Notes under the pieces: generated by a model
The model's database searches: none
The model's input: only the letters and a program-made list of their open reading frames with translations
What the model was told of the DNA's origin: nothing
In this document: piece after piece, positions 46,764 to 59,574 of the stretch
Numbering within the stretch: the stretch's first letter is position 1
Layout of the letters: every line of letters starts with the position of its first letter
Program-made: the position numbers and the translations under genes
DNA from: Nemophila menziesii
Taxonomy: Eukaryota > Streptophyta > Magnoliopsida > Boraginales > Hydrophyllaceae
DNA: 64,000 nucleotides
Assembly (NCBI GenBank): GCA_029959085.1
Contig: JARWIR010000050.1
Coordinates: 248,001-312,000 of the forward strand
Direction of reading: 5' to 3'

Positions 46764-48812
46764 TTAAAACTCATTAGGAAGAGCTGAATATTTCAATAAA
46801 GTTTCTTCCGGTTCCAATATGTGCAGATTATCCAATCGGGGTGTTTCGCAAACCAACTATTTTAACAAGTGGATTCGAGTACCCATCCAAAAACACTTTA
46901 TTTATCTGCACAACCACAAAACATTCATATTACACCTCCAAAATCTATTTCAATACCTTTTAATTTAATTTTATAACAAAAAACTATTAGAGAATTTGCC
47001 GGTCTAGAGAATATTTACCTGTGAACACCCAAAGACTTTGAGGAGTTTCAATGATAAGCAACTATCTACAATCAATCCTAATCCTTCATTGGATATCCTT
47101 CTACACAACGATATATCTAAATTAATCAAGCTTTTTGAAGTCCTAGCAAGCGAGATCGCAGTATTGTGGGCAACCTGTTAAAATCAATGAAACAATAATA
47201 TTAAGTCACAAGAAAATAAAAATATTTACCAGAATGCAATAATTCAGCCACATACCTTTGAAATCTTATTTAGCGACAGATCCTTTAGATTCTGCCCTGA
47301 AACTTCCAGAAAAGCCGCAAGCCGCAACTGCTTCATCACTGAAATGTAAAGATCATTTACATTTGCATTAACACAAAAATAATTAAACCCAGTGATTAAT
47401 TATACTATTTAAAATCTAGAATTGTAAAAACCTGAATCGATTGCTCCCAAGTTTGAGTGTTTCGAGTGATGTACACTTGTTGGCAGGATATTCCAAGCCC
47501 TTATCTGTCAGATTCTCAGCATTCGAGATATTTAGCGCTCGAAGATCAACACACGTGCTCCCAATCAATTCCAAAGCATAATTTGTCAATTTCCTGCATC
47601 CAAATGTAATAATAATCTTTGAAGAAGAAGATGTGGAATAAGTAATTCAAAAAAAATTAATTTTTAATAAAAAAAATGGCCACACATGAACAAGGGGCAA
47701 TTAGTCACGAAATGAAATTTAAAGGGCATCTAGTCCAAAAAATATCTAGTAGACTGAAAACTATCAAAAAAGACAAATTTTAGTGGGTATTGGATGTATT
47801 TAGTCTTTAGAAAATCAAGGACAAGTTATATTCTTTATGACAAATCCTCTATTCAAATATTAAAAAAAATCTCAAACTTGAATCAAAATTTCAAGACATT
47901 TTACGAAAAATATACTAGTAAATATAAAATCTAACAACTATTTATCTTAGTTTGTTGGTAAACAAAATGCAGTAAACTTTTGTAGACTGAGAAAATAACA
48001 TATATGAGAACTTTTAAGAGTAAGATAGAAAAGCTAGAATCTAAAGGTCTTACATGCTACTTATTTACCACAATGGTATCTAATCTTATATTGTTACAAT
48101 AAACCTTAACTTTTATTTACCATAAGCTAATATAATATTATGCACTAACCATATATCTTGGTAAAGTATTGTAAAAGTTACCATATGATTAACAAAATTT
48201 AGGGTTTCTGACACCTAAAAACAAAATTTAAAAGCTATAAAAAATTAATTCTTATTGTTTTACATTCATAATGAAGTGAATTTAGCAACTTCATAATATA
48301 TATTGTGATCTTATTGTCTGTGTATAAGATAATGTAATATATTTAAAAGATAATTAGATACATATCAAACATTATAATTACTGAAATGGTGAAAACTTAC
48401 TAAGACTATTATGGAGAATTTCTCCATTATTGAAATATCATGACTAACGATCTTTTTTCTGTAAATAAAATATTAAAATGAAAAGGTCTATATTATAAAG
48501 ATTATCACAGATTACAATTAAAAAATCAATTAATAAAAAATTAATTACTTACAGATATTTAATAAATACAACAAATCTAAAAAAAATTTATCCATTTTAA
48601 TGAACAAATTTCAAATTATGGACGATTTGAATCAGTTTATAAAATAATTTAAGATTCTAATTTATATTTTTAATCTCCAATTTTTTTATTCTAGTTTCAG
48701 ATTGTACACTATAGCCTTTTTAAATCATACAAAAAGAATAAAAAATTAATCATATAATTCTAAAAACCCTGTTATAATACATTTACCTTATATAATTGAA
48801 AATAATTTGCAT
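46764..48812 (-). pseudogene. RAD7/rhp7-like LRR gene copy g4, frameshifted
   Basis: Exon 1 48787-48812 (ATG intact), exon 2 48401-48458, exon A 47432-47616, exon B 47256-47338, exon C 47019-47174, last exon from 46905. Exon B is 83 instead of 76 bases because GCCGCAA is duplicated in tandem (47312-47325), which shifts the frame in the DEAVAAF repeat. All splice sites are intact. Its LRR exons closely match those of g2, its partner in the duplicated dimer. Confidence 0.7.
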
Positions 48813-48996
48813 TTTTGTTGTGAATCTAGGGTTTGAAAATGGTGTGTTGTGTCTACTTGAAATGGCGAGGTGGCTTTCAAAATATTTTGTTTAACATATG
48901 CATAAGTTGAAACCTATATAGGGTGATGGATTGATATTTTTAGTAGGCTTTCACAATTATGATCTTATATTTTGGTGGGCCTCAATGTTATGGGCC
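48813..48996 (-). promoter_or_regulatory. Promoter block of LRR copy g4
   Basis: Telo-box 48827-48834, CCTATATAGG 48913-48922, TGGGCC 48976-48981 and 48991-48996. The second telo-box is changed by one base (TAGGCTTT near 48951). Confidence 0.5.
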
Positions 48997-49079
48997 GTTG
49001 TGCTTACTACCCAATCATGAACCATATCCATACTTTATTATACAAGTTAATTAATAAAGATATGTTATCATACATATAA

Positions 49080-50445
49080 GGAGGTAATTTGGTAACTCTT
49101 TTCTATTTGATCCCTTTAATAATGATTTCAAATGTATATTTTACAAAAGATGCTAGTATCCCATGGTCAAGAACAATCTATGGTCAAACAAAGTCTTCTT
49201 TAATAGAAGCCTAATATTGGTCTATTCACCTAAATCATTGTAGTTTTTATTTCGAAGAACGAGGTTTGGCAGAAACTTGGTAAAAGTATTTTATAAAATT
49301 ATTTCTAAAATACATATCCTTAGAATGAAAACCTTAATGTTGAAACTAGTATCTTTAGTCCAGACTACATTCATATGAGGAATGATATGTTAAAGATAAT
49401 ATGACAATTTATCACTAAAGCTCTACATAAATTCAAGAGGATGAACGAACACCCACATGAAATGAGGCATATACCATACTAAAAAATGATATGCAACAAA
49501 ATTATGATAAGTTGAATAAAATACTACTGAATAAGTGCTCGTAAAACTAGGAATACAATCCAAGGTTTCTTTCATTATTAAATGTGTGTCAACTGTATCA
49601 TAAATTCTTTTCGTGATCATATACTTCTACCTTTATATTACCAGTCAAAGGAAAATCTGACAAGGAGACTCACTATCAATTTACCTAATTATCTTCTATG
49701 CAAACTCTAAGTAGTATAAATAATAGTGTCATTTCCGACTTTGATATGTCTCCATTTTGCAGACAATTAAAATTTCGTCCTCAAAATAGACATGCTTAAA
49801 ATCCATTTCCTAAACGAGGTCATGTGAAATATTAAATTTCCTCTTACCTATTCTAAAAATCTCAACAAATGAATGTTCAACTTAAGTATGTCTAACTATT
49901 TTTGGTATGTAGCTAGGTAATCCATCGTAGTGGAAAGAAGTCTAAGGTTAGTATACTAGTGTATACGACAAATTATATAACACCCCATCTCAAAGGAGGG
50001 TGTCAATCTTTACCCAAGCTTTAAGAATTTGAATGTAATAATTAAAAAATAAACACTGTCCTTATTTCATATTTCCGTTTATATATATATCAAAGATATA
50101 TACCACCAAAATATGAATAAAGACATGGCATAGATTCATAAATATATAAACCACGATCTTACGAACATGTTCACTATCAGGATCATTCTGTGAAGGACTA
50201 TGTTTTTGAGATAAATTATCAAAAACACAAGGAAGTTTGCAATCTTCTTTAAGACCCTTATTCTCTCTGTTTGAAGGGGTAAACCCCTAATATGTATATT
50301 TTATTTACTTCTTCACACAATGACTGAAGCCTTCTCTTCTTCTCGTACGTCATTATGACCCTTAGTGTTGAGCTCTAAGTAAATCTTGTTATCACCTTCA
50401 ATAATACCATGTGCATTAGTGGGTAGGTCCAAGCATAATATATGT
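49080..50445. other. Head spacer of U5
   Basis: Equivalent to 1090-2455. Head ORF at 49423-49620 is open. Nothing else recognised. Confidence 0.5.
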
Positions 50446-50449
50446 CCCT

Positions 50450-51445
50450 ACAATGAAATATTGCATAATATAGGGAACTATAATACAACTTTTGCATAAT
50501 ATAAGGAGCTATACACTATAGTGCAACTTTGTCATAATATAGGGACCTATATTGCAATTTTTGAAAAAACATAGGGCATTTACGTCAACAATGACGCTAA
50601 TTTTGAAGGAGTGAATTCTTGAAAAAAAGCTTTGTCTCATAGAATGTTTAAAGAATTGTATATATAATATAGGGACCTAAAGTGCAATTGAATTTATGTA
50701 TAGGTGACACCGTGTGATTATTTTTTTCATGCGAGTTGTTTATTATGATGGATGGATATAAAGATAGAGTGTCCTACTTGTCGTCGCCCTCTTCCACCAG
50801 CTTGACTGAAGATTCTTCTTAAGGAAAAATTTGTAAATTTCATTTGGGGTAAATTTACTAAACTTTTAATTTTTTAATTTTATGTGGTTTTTATTTGTAT
50901 GATTATTATTTTTATTTAATGTAAGAGATAGGGAATTGTAGAATAACAAATGCAAAAAAATTAATATCAAGGCCTATAGTGTAGTTTTTGGATCATAAAG
51001 GGACCTACAATACTTTTTTTGCATATTATAAGGACCTACAGTATATAGATAGTGCATAGTATAGTGACATTTAGTGTAATTTTATATAATAAGGGATCTA
51101 GATTTCAATTTTTCATAATATAGTAAACTATAGTAGTATAGTGTAATTTTACTTAACATAGGAACTTATAGTGCAATTTTGCATAATATAGGGACTTATA
51201 GTGCAATTTATATGGAAAAAAATCGAATGTGTTTTTCAGAATCATTACTTGGTCTCTCAACATTCTAAAATCAATCCTTATTAAATATATGCAGATTTTG
51301 TTTTTATATAATAAATATATGGCCTTATACTATAATTCATTAAAAATAAATTTATATAAGTCGTATAGGGATATATATTGCGGATTTTGTAAAATTTAGG
51401 AACCTATATTGATAATTTGTATAATATAAGGACCTATAGTACAAT
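50450..51445. repeat. Extended GGGACCTATA minisatellite, U5
   Basis: As in U3, but one copy (about 28 bp) is missing near 50550. Confidence 0.7.
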
Positions 51446-51887
51446 AACTGGTATTGAGAAGTCTTGTTTTTTTCTTGTTTAGGGTAGAGGAGAAATCAAC
51501 AGAGGATCAATGTAAACATATTGTAAGATTATGATGAACATTTGATATAGGTGTATGTATGTATGATTTATAATAATAGTTATGTAATATTTCGATGAAG
51601 CTTTGTTACTTAATTAGAGATAGATTTTTTGTTGAGATATTATAATTTTTATCTTTTAAACCCAAGGTTTCACATGAGACTTCAAATTAACACACATTTG
51701 GCAGTGTTTTCAAGCTTCTAATAAAATTTAGATATATATTTTTTTATCGATGAAATATATAATACTTGATAATGTGCCTGGCTCTTTCATGAAAAACAGG
51801 GTTGAAACCTATACCCCATAATTAAGAAGAAATATTTAGTATTTTCTCAAAATATAAAATTTAAGTTTAGTATTTTTTAGCTCCCAT

Positions 51888-51889
51888 TG

Positions 51890-51923
<34 letters not shown>

Positions 51924-51924
51924 T

Positions 51925-51955
<31 letters not shown>

Positions 51956-51957
51956 AA
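51888..51957. repeat. (TA)n(GA)n microsatellite, U5
   Basis: Longest of the three alleles in the array. It creates a false frame of repeating R and E codons. Confidence 0.9.
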
Positions 51958-51991
51958 GATTAATCTTCAATTTTCTTTTAAGGGCAGACGC

Positions 51992-52864
51992 CCTAAACTC
52001 CCAAGTTTGACTCAATTTTTTACATTTTTGAATATATTTGAGCGTTACATTGACTATGGTAAAATTTAGTCTTATAATTTAGAATCATTTTGATTCTCGA
52101 AAGATATAATCCATAATTATTTAGTCACACTACTTTTTTTAATCAAATTTAGTCACACTATAAGAGTAACCATCGTTCATAATTTCTAATTCTAATTTCA
52201 TTTGAAAAAAACGTATGGATCTAAAATAGATAGTTGTAGTTGTTAAAGTATTCTACACTCTTTCGAGTGAATGAATCATATCAAAATGGAAAAAATCATC
52301 AGATGCATTAAAAAATAAAAAGATAAAAAATATTCACGGATGGATTCATTGCACCACATTCTATCCTAGAAAATTGTGAGAAAAGAAAATAGAGTTTTTT
52401 TCTAACATAAGAGGCTTTAGAGACACATCCTAAACTCCCAAGTTTGACTCAATCTTTTACATTTTTGAATATATTTGAGAGTTACTTTGACAATGGTCAA
52501 AGTTAGTCTTATAATTTAGAATCATTTTGATTCTTGAAAGATATAATTCCATAATTCTTTAGTCACACTACTTTTTTTAGTCAAATTTAGTCACATTACA
52601 ATTCACTATCAATCATAAATTTCTAATTTTTAACTTTATTTGAAAAAATTATGGATCTAAAATCGATAGTTGTAGTTGTTAAAGTATTATACACTCTTTC
52701 GATTGAGTGAATCTTTATCAAAATGGAAATAATTATCAGATGCATTAAAAAAGAAATAGATAAAAATATTCACGATCGATTCATTGCACCACATTCTATC
52801 TTACAAAATCGTGAGAATTGAAAATAGAGTTTTTTTTTACATAAGAGGCTTTAGAGACACCTCC
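51992..52864. repeat. Direct tandem duplication, ~436-bp period, U5
   Basis: Copies 51992-52428 and 52429-52864, matching those in U3. Confidence 0.9.
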
Positions 52865-53061
52865 TATAAACACATGCATCCTTACCCAATCTACTTTTTT
52901 ATTAAAAATACATAAACAAAATTAACACTCTAATCCAAAATCTCTCTACCCATTATACCTATTTTTTGTTTTTTATTTGCTATATATATCATTTTTTATC
53001 ATAATTATTTAAAAAACGCTAAACATTAGCTTCTCTCTCCTCTATTTATTAAAACCTCACA

Positions 53062-53244
53062 ATGATTTTCTTCTACCTTTTTGTCTTTCATTTTCTTTCT
53101 CAGCCATGGCTGCTAGAACTTCACATATCTTGAAGATCATGCCTTCTATATAGTCACGAGCATCTAGTTCACGAAAGAAGATGAGACATGTCGTTCATCC
53201 CCCTTCATGCTGCTGCACAAGGAAATAGTTTGCTACTTCGGTGA
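53062..53244 (+). pseudogene. Relic of a small secreted-peptide-like gene, U5
   Basis: Same frame and same two internal TGA stops as 32727-32909. Differences include a T to C that gives KIMPSI in the alternative frame (53106-53153). TATA and CT-rich leader upstream are conserved. Confidence 0.3.
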
Positions 53245-53539
53245 AGGAGATACTGATGTTCAAGCTTGAAGATCTCCGTCATTCATGAGTGAAGACCTCC
53301 GAGTAAAGTCATTCGTGAAATCCTTGTGGTTTGAGAAAGCTTTGTCGCCAGAGATCTATGGAGCTTCGAGCTTTGGTTGTAGAACGTTGGAGATGTCTTT
53401 TTCTTTTTCTTAGTAGATAGACATATGTACTTTTCATGTTACATCATTTATTCAATATTAATTGTTAACTCTTTATTAGTAAATGTATTTTAATGTATGT
53501 TTATTGTTTTCTCCCTACATAATTCTTGTAGTATTAATT

Positions 53540-53835
53540 GTAAAAAAACTCAGTAATTTAGTACTCAGGATTTTTACCATATACTCAGTAACTTTCCCTC
53601 AATCTCAGTAAAATCCCTGATCAATCATTTTTCTCCGAGTACTCAATTCTTTTTCTCGATAACTCACTACGTTTTCTGAGTACTCAGTACCTTTTTCGAG
53701 TACTCAGTACTATTTCTGGCAACCTAGCACCTTTTTCGTGTACTCAGTACTATTTCTGGCAACCTAGCACCTTTTTCGAGTACCCATATCCTTTTTAGAG
53801 GACATAGAACTTTTTCCGAGTACTCATAATGTTTT
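53540..53835. repeat. Degenerate ACTCAGTACC minisatellite, U5
   Basis: Longest allele; the piece TTTCTGGCAACCTAGCACC with its flanks occurs twice in tandem. Confidence 0.8.
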
Positions 53836-54919
53836 ACGGCGGCACTAGCGGTGGTCGGCGGTTCGGAGATCGGTAGTGGTTGGTGGTTGTGATCGGAGTT
53901 GGAAACTATTGATACTCTGTGAAGGAGGAGGAGAGCAAAATGGTAATAGAGTAGAGAAGAAAATTATAAGGGTGGATAAAGAAGTATTTATTTTTTGTTT
54001 TATATATACTTTAAGATTGTTATTGAAACACAAGGTGTCAAAGGTTTCTTTCGAGAATAGTTGATTAGGGTATTACTTATTGGGCAAGTAGATGGTCTCA
54101 AGACCACATGAGTAATTCACCCTCTAAAATTTGACAAGTCATAATTATGTTTTTTTCTATTTTTTAATGTTCAAGGTTCCTATAATTAATCGTAGTAACA
54201 TGAACTAGATATAGTTTTTTTTGAAATTCAAACTAATAAATAGTGTTCAAGAACTCCCGCATAAGATTTTTAACCTTCTAGAAAATGGTCTTAGAATTAG
54301 TCGAAACTAAGATATTTTAGAAAGTTTGGGAGGTTCTTAAGGTTATATTAGCATGACTTATTAAGTTATCTCTAATTTATTTCTTTTCCTGAATATATAG
54401 TCTAACTGATACTTAGGCCATTTTAGAAAGTTTGTGAGGTAAATCAAGCAACTCAACTCAATAGTGGAAATAGGTTGTGGTATCTCTCTTCCCTCTACCC
54501 GTAGGGCAGTCTTACTCATTTTAATCAAATTTAATGTTATATTTTCTTTTTTCCCTTGGGTTAATTATTATCGTGGATTTTAGCCACACATATGGCATTT
54601 TTTGGTTTGATTTTGTTTAAAAGATGTTATTATGGAGGTCTCTTAAAGGCATCCGATTATTGGGATTTTATATGGGTTAGGGTTTAGGATGAGAGTCGGA
54701 GTGGAGAGATTAGCAGCTTCTTGTGAAGGATGATAGTTTTATGGCCTCCAGGCTTCGTGGTCGTGGTTGAAATGGCATGGGGGGTCTCTAGTTTTCACTA
54801 GTTGTTTTGGTTGATGAAATTGAAGTAGGTAATGGCCCTACAGGGTGGGGCAAAACTACTTTGTTTGAGTTCGGTATAGATTATACATGTTTGGAGGATA
54901 GGGTAAGGTACGTACCGGG
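53836..54919. other. Type B spacer of U5
   Basis: Equivalent to 33426-34725 minus the private 215-bp deletion. No gene called; two overlapping 62-codon frames near 53850-54060 lie on opposite strands and are not kept in U3. Confidence 0.4.
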
Positions 54920-55497
54920 TGAAAAGGTCTATATTATAAAGATTATCACATATTACAATTAAAAATCAATTAATAAAAAATTAATTACTTACAAATATTT
55001 AATAAATACAACAAAACTAAAAAAAATTTATCCATTTCAATGAACAAATTTCAAATTATGGACGATTTGAATCAGTTTATAAAATAATTTAAGATTCTAA
55101 TTTATATTTTTAATCTCCAATTTTTTTATTCTAGTTTCAGATTGTACACTATAGCCTTTTTAAATCATACAAAAAGAATACAAAATTAATCATATAATTC
55201 TAAAAACCCGTGTTATAATACATTTACCTTTTACAATTAAAAATAATTTGCATTTTTGTTGTGAATCTAGGGGTTGAAAATGGTGTGTTGTGTCTACTTG
55301 AAATGGCGAGGCAGCTTTCAAAATATCTTGTTTAACATATGCATAAGTTGAAACCTATATACGGTGATGGATTGATATTTTTAGTAGGGTTTCACAATTA
55401 TGATCTTATATTTTGGTGGGCCTCAATGTTATGGGCCGTTGTGCTTACTACCCAATCATGAACCATGTCCATACTTTATATTACAAGTTAATTAATA
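54920..55497 (-). pseudogene. Orphan promoter plus exon 1 of the LRR gene, inside U5
   Basis: Same joints as 34726-35303, so it descends from one event. Exon 1 at 55228-55253 with ATG. The telo-box nearest the ATG is changed (TAGGGGTT) and the CArG box is broken (CCTATATACG), so decay is under way. Confidence 0.8.
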
Positions 55498-55536
55498 TCA
55501 ATTTTTGTATAATTTATTTTATTGTACTTTCGCAAA

Positions 55537-55734
55537 CTATACCATGTTATTGTTCCCAATTACTAAGAAAAGATATTTGAATATTAATAAACTAATATGA
55601 ATGCAAAAATAGACATACATGTGTTTATTTTGAATGAAAAGTATGACTATAATTACATAACCAATGTTTAGAAAAACATTAGATTTGTCATTGCACCATT
55701 TTTTAAGTTTAATATTAATATTAACTAATGCCAT
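55537..55734 (-). CDS. Hypothetical 65-aa hydrophobic ORF, tail of U5
   Basis: Copy of the frame at 9703-9900, with KKWC and NIGY as in U3. Doubtful. Confidence 0.25.
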   Translation of the reverse strand: MALVNINIKLKKWCNDKSNVFLNIGYVIIVILFIQNKHMYVYFCIHISLLIFKYLFLVIGNNNMV

Positions 55735-55888
55735 GGTCTCCTTTGTTGAAGTGTCATGGCCAACATCTATTTTATCTCTAATACACTAAAGCCTTAGTCA
55801 CGAATTGACAAGGAGAATATTTTCCTGAAAGAAGAGAGAGAGAGAGAGAGAGAGAGAAAAGTTGGGTGATTAATTGATCCTCTCACTC

Positions 55889-57930
55889 TTAAAACTCATT
55901 AAGAAGAGCTGAATATTTCAATAAAGTTTCTTCCGGTTCCAATATGTGCAGATTATCCAATCGGGGTGTTTCGCAAACCAACTATTTTAACAAGTGGATT
56001 CGAGTACGCATCCAAAAACACTTTATTTATCTGCACAACCACAAAAAATTCATATTACACCTCCAAAATCTATTTCAATACCTTTTAATTTAATTTTATA
56101 ACAAAAAACTATTAGAGAATTTGCAGGTCTAGAGAATATTTACCTGTGAACACCCAAAGACTTTGAGGAGTTTCAATGATAAGCAACTATCTACAATCAA
56201 TCCTAATCCTTCATTGGATATCCTTCTACACCACGATATATCTAAATTAATCATGCTTTTTGAAGTCCTAGCAAGCGAGATCGCAGTATTGTGGGCAACC
56301 TGTTAAAATCAATGAAACAATAATATTAAGTCACAAGAAAATAAAAATATTCACCAGAATGCAATAATTCAGCCACATACCTTTGAAATCTTATTTAGTG
56401 ACATATCCTTTAGATTCTGCCCTGAAACTTCCAGAAAAGCCGCAACTGCTTCATCACTGAAATGTAAAGATCATTTACAGTTGCATTAACACAAAAATAA
56501 TTAAACCCAGTGATTAATTATACTATTTATAATCTAGAAATGTAAAAACCTGAATCGATTGCTCCCAAGTTTGAGTGTTTCGAGTGATGTACACTTGTTG
56601 GCAAGATATTCCAAGCCCTTATCTGTCAGATTCTCAGCATTCGAGATATTTAGCGCACAAAGATCAACACACGTGCTCCCAATCAAATTCAAAGCATAAT
56701 TTGTCAATTTCCTGCATCCAAATGTAATAATAATCTTTGAAGAAGAAGATGTGGAATAAGTAATTCAAAAAAAATTAATTTTTAATAAAATAAAATGGCC
56801 ACACACAAGGGGTAATTAGTCACGAAATGAAATTTAAAGGGCATCCAGTCCAAAAAATATCTAGTAGACTGTAAACTATCAAAAAAGGCAAATTTTAGTG
56901 GGTACTGGATGTATTTAGTCTTTAGAAAATCAAAGACAAGTTATATTCTCTATGACAAATCCTCTATTCTAATATTAAAAAAAATCTCAAAAATGATTCA
57001 AAATTTCAAGACATTTTAGGAAAAATATACTAGTAAATATAAAATCTAACAACTATTTATCTTAGTTTGTTGGTAAACAAAATGCAGTAAACTTTTGTGG
57101 ACTGAGAAAATAACATATATGAGAACTTTTAAGAGTAAGATAGAAAAGCTAGAATCTAAAGGTCTTACATGCTACTTATTTACCACAATGGTATCTAATC
57201 TTATATTGTTACAATAAACCTTAACTTTTATTTACCATAAGCTAATATAATATTATGCACTAACCATATATCTTGGTAAAGTATTGTAAAAGTTACCATA
57301 TGATTAACAAAATTTAGGGTTTCTGACACCTAAAAACAAAATTTAAAAACAATACAAAAAATAATTCTTATTGTTTTACATTCATAATGAAGTGAATTTA
57401 GCAACTTCATAATATATATTGTGATCTTATTGTGTGTGTATAAGATAATGTAATATATTTAAAAGATAATTAGATACATATCAAACATAATAATTACTGA
57501 AATGGTGAAAACTTACCATGACTATTATGGAGAATTTCTCCATTATTGAAATATCATGACTAACGATCTTTTTTCTGTAAATAAAACATTCAAATGAAAA
57601 GGTCTATATTATAAAGATTATCACAGATTACAATTAAAAAATCAATTAATAAAAAATTAATTAATTACAGATATTTAATAAATACAACAAATCTAAAAAA
57701 TAATTTATCCATTTTAATGAACAAATTTCAACTTATGGACGATTTGAATCAGTTTATAAAATAATTTAAGATTCTAATTTATATTTTTAATCTCCAATTT
57801 TTTTATTCTAGTTTCAGATTGTACACTATAGCCTTTTTAAATCATACAAAAAGAATAAAAAATTAATCATATAATTCTAAAAACCCGTGTTATAATACAT
57901 TTACCTTTTACAATTGAAAATAATTTGCAT
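55889..57930 (-). CDS. RAD7/rhp7-like truncated LRR protein, copy g5 (192 codons, open)
   Basis: Exon 1 57905-57930 (ATG), exon 2 57517-57574, exon A 56550-56734, exon B 56381-56456, exon C 56144-56299, last exon from 56030. All junctions are GT-AG with matching phases, and I read no stop until TAA after about 192 codons (near 55955). The repeats include GCRKLTNYALNLIGSTC, NLTDKGLEYLANKC, DEAVAAFLEVSGQN and INLDISWCRRIS, in the order of C-terminal LRRs of plant RAD7/rhp7-like proteins. The zinc-binding and N-terminal parts of that family are absent. As in the other copies, a second frame in the last exon continues to 55889, suggesting an old C-terminal frameshift. This is the best-preserved copy in the window. 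Function, if any, is unknown. Confidence 0.55.
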
Positions 57931-58115
57931 TTTTGTTGTGAATCTAGGGTTTAAAAATGGTGTGTCGTGTCTACTTGAAATGGCGAGGCGGCTTTCAAAA
58001 TATTTTGTTTAACATATGCATAAGTTTGAAACCTATATAGGGTGATGGATTGATATTTTTAGTAGGGTTTCACAATTATGATCTTATATTTTGGTGGGCC
58101 TCAATGTTATGGGCT
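57931..58115 (-). promoter_or_regulatory. Promoter block of LRR copy g5
   Basis: Telo-box 57945-57952, CCTATATAGG 58032-58041, TGGGCC 58095-58100 and TGGGCT 58110-58115 (still site II, TGGGCY). The upstream telo-box near 58063-58070 is also kept. Confidence 0.55.
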
Positions 58116-58199
58116 GTTGTGCTTACTACCCAATCATGAACCATATCCATACTTTATATTACAAGTTAATTAATAAAGATATGTTATCATACATATAAG

Positions 58200-59570
58200 G
58201 AGGTAATTTGGTAACTCTTTTCTATTTGATCCCTTTAATAATGATTTCAAATGTATATTTTACAAAAGATGCTAGTATCCCATGGTCAAGAACAATCTAT
58301 GGTCAAACAAAGTCTTCTTTAATAGAAGCCTAATATTGGTCTATTCACCTGAATCATTGTAGTTTTAATTTCGAAGAACGACGTTTGGCAGAAACTTGGT
58401 AAAAGTCTTTTATAAAATTATTTCTAAAATACATATCCTTGGAATGAAAACCTTAATGTTGAAACTAGAATCTTTTGTCCAGACTACATTCATATGAGGA
58501 AAGATATGTCAAAGATAATATGACAATTTATCACTAAAGCTCTACATAAATTCAAGAGGATGAACGAACACCCACATGAAATGAGGCATATACCATACTA
58601 AAAAATGATATGCAACAAAATTATGATTAAGTTGAATAAAATACTACTGAACAAGTGCTCGTAAAACTAGGAATACAATCCAAGGTTTCTTTCATTATTA
58701 AATGTGTGTCAACTGTATCATAAATTCTTTTCGTGATCATATACTTCTACCTTTATATTAACAGCCAAAGGAAAATCTAACAAGGAGACTCACTATCAAT
58801 TTACCTAATTATCTTCTATGCAAACTCTAAGTAGTATAAATAATAGTGTCATTTCCGACTTTGATATGTCTCCCTTTCGCAGACAATTAAAATATTGTCC
58901 TCAAAATAGACTTGCTTAAAATCCATTTCCTAAACGAGGTCATGTGAAATATTAAATTTCCTCTTACCTATTCTAAAAATCTCAACAAATGAATGTTCAA
59001 CTTAAGTATGTCTAACTATTTTTGGTATGTAGCTAGGTAATCCATCGTAGTGGAAAGAAGTCTAAGGTTAGTATACTAGTGTATACGACAAAGTATGTAA
59101 CACCCCATCTCAAAGGAGGGTGTCAATCTTTACCCAAGCTTTAAGAATTTGAATGTAATAATTAAAAAATAAACACTGTCCTTATTTCATATTTCCGTTT
59201 ATATATATATCAAAGATATATACCACCAAAATATCAATAAAGACATGGCATAGATTCATAAATATATAAACCACGATCTTACGAACATCTTCACTATCAG
59301 GAACATTCTATGAAGGACTATGTTTTTGAGATAAATTATCAAAAACACAAAGAAGTTTGCAATCTGCTTTAAGACCCTTATTTTCTATGTTTGAAGGGGT
59401 AAACCCCTAATATGTATATTTTATTTATTTCTTCACACAATGACTGAAGCCTTCTCTTCTTCTCGTACATCATTATGACCCTTAGTGTTGAGCTCTAAGT
59501 AAATCTTGTTAACACCTTCAATAATGCCATGTGCATTAGTGGGTAGGTCCAAGCATAATATATGTCCCTA
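58200..59570. other. Head spacer of U6
   Basis: Equivalent to 1090-2455. The head ORF is broken by an extra base near 58627. Nothing recognised. Confidence 0.5.
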
Positions 59571-59574
59571 CAAT

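Larger units (their letters stand above)
36879..47974. repeat. Tandem unit U4, type A
   Basis: 11.1 kb, without the LINE. Shares the derived deletions of U2, and in its tail the U2 variants TAGCGACAG and TTGGCAGGATATT that U1, U3 and U5 lack. Confidence 0.95.
47975..57089. repeat. Tandem unit U5, type B
   Basis: Sister of U3. It has a private deletion of about 215 bp near 54747 (GGCCTC joined to CAGGCTTCGTGG) compared with U3, and the longest versions of the (TA)n(GA)n and ACTCAGTACC repeats. Confidence 0.95.

Noticed and set aside
51887..52069. 60-codon plus frame rich in repeating R and E
   Set aside because: It is the translation of the (TA)n(GA)n microsatellite running into spacer; the other type B units do not keep it.
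53845..54064. Two overlapping 62-codon frames on opposite strands in U5
   Set aside because: Not preserved in U3, and altered in U6; composition is that of the GC-richer spacer patch.
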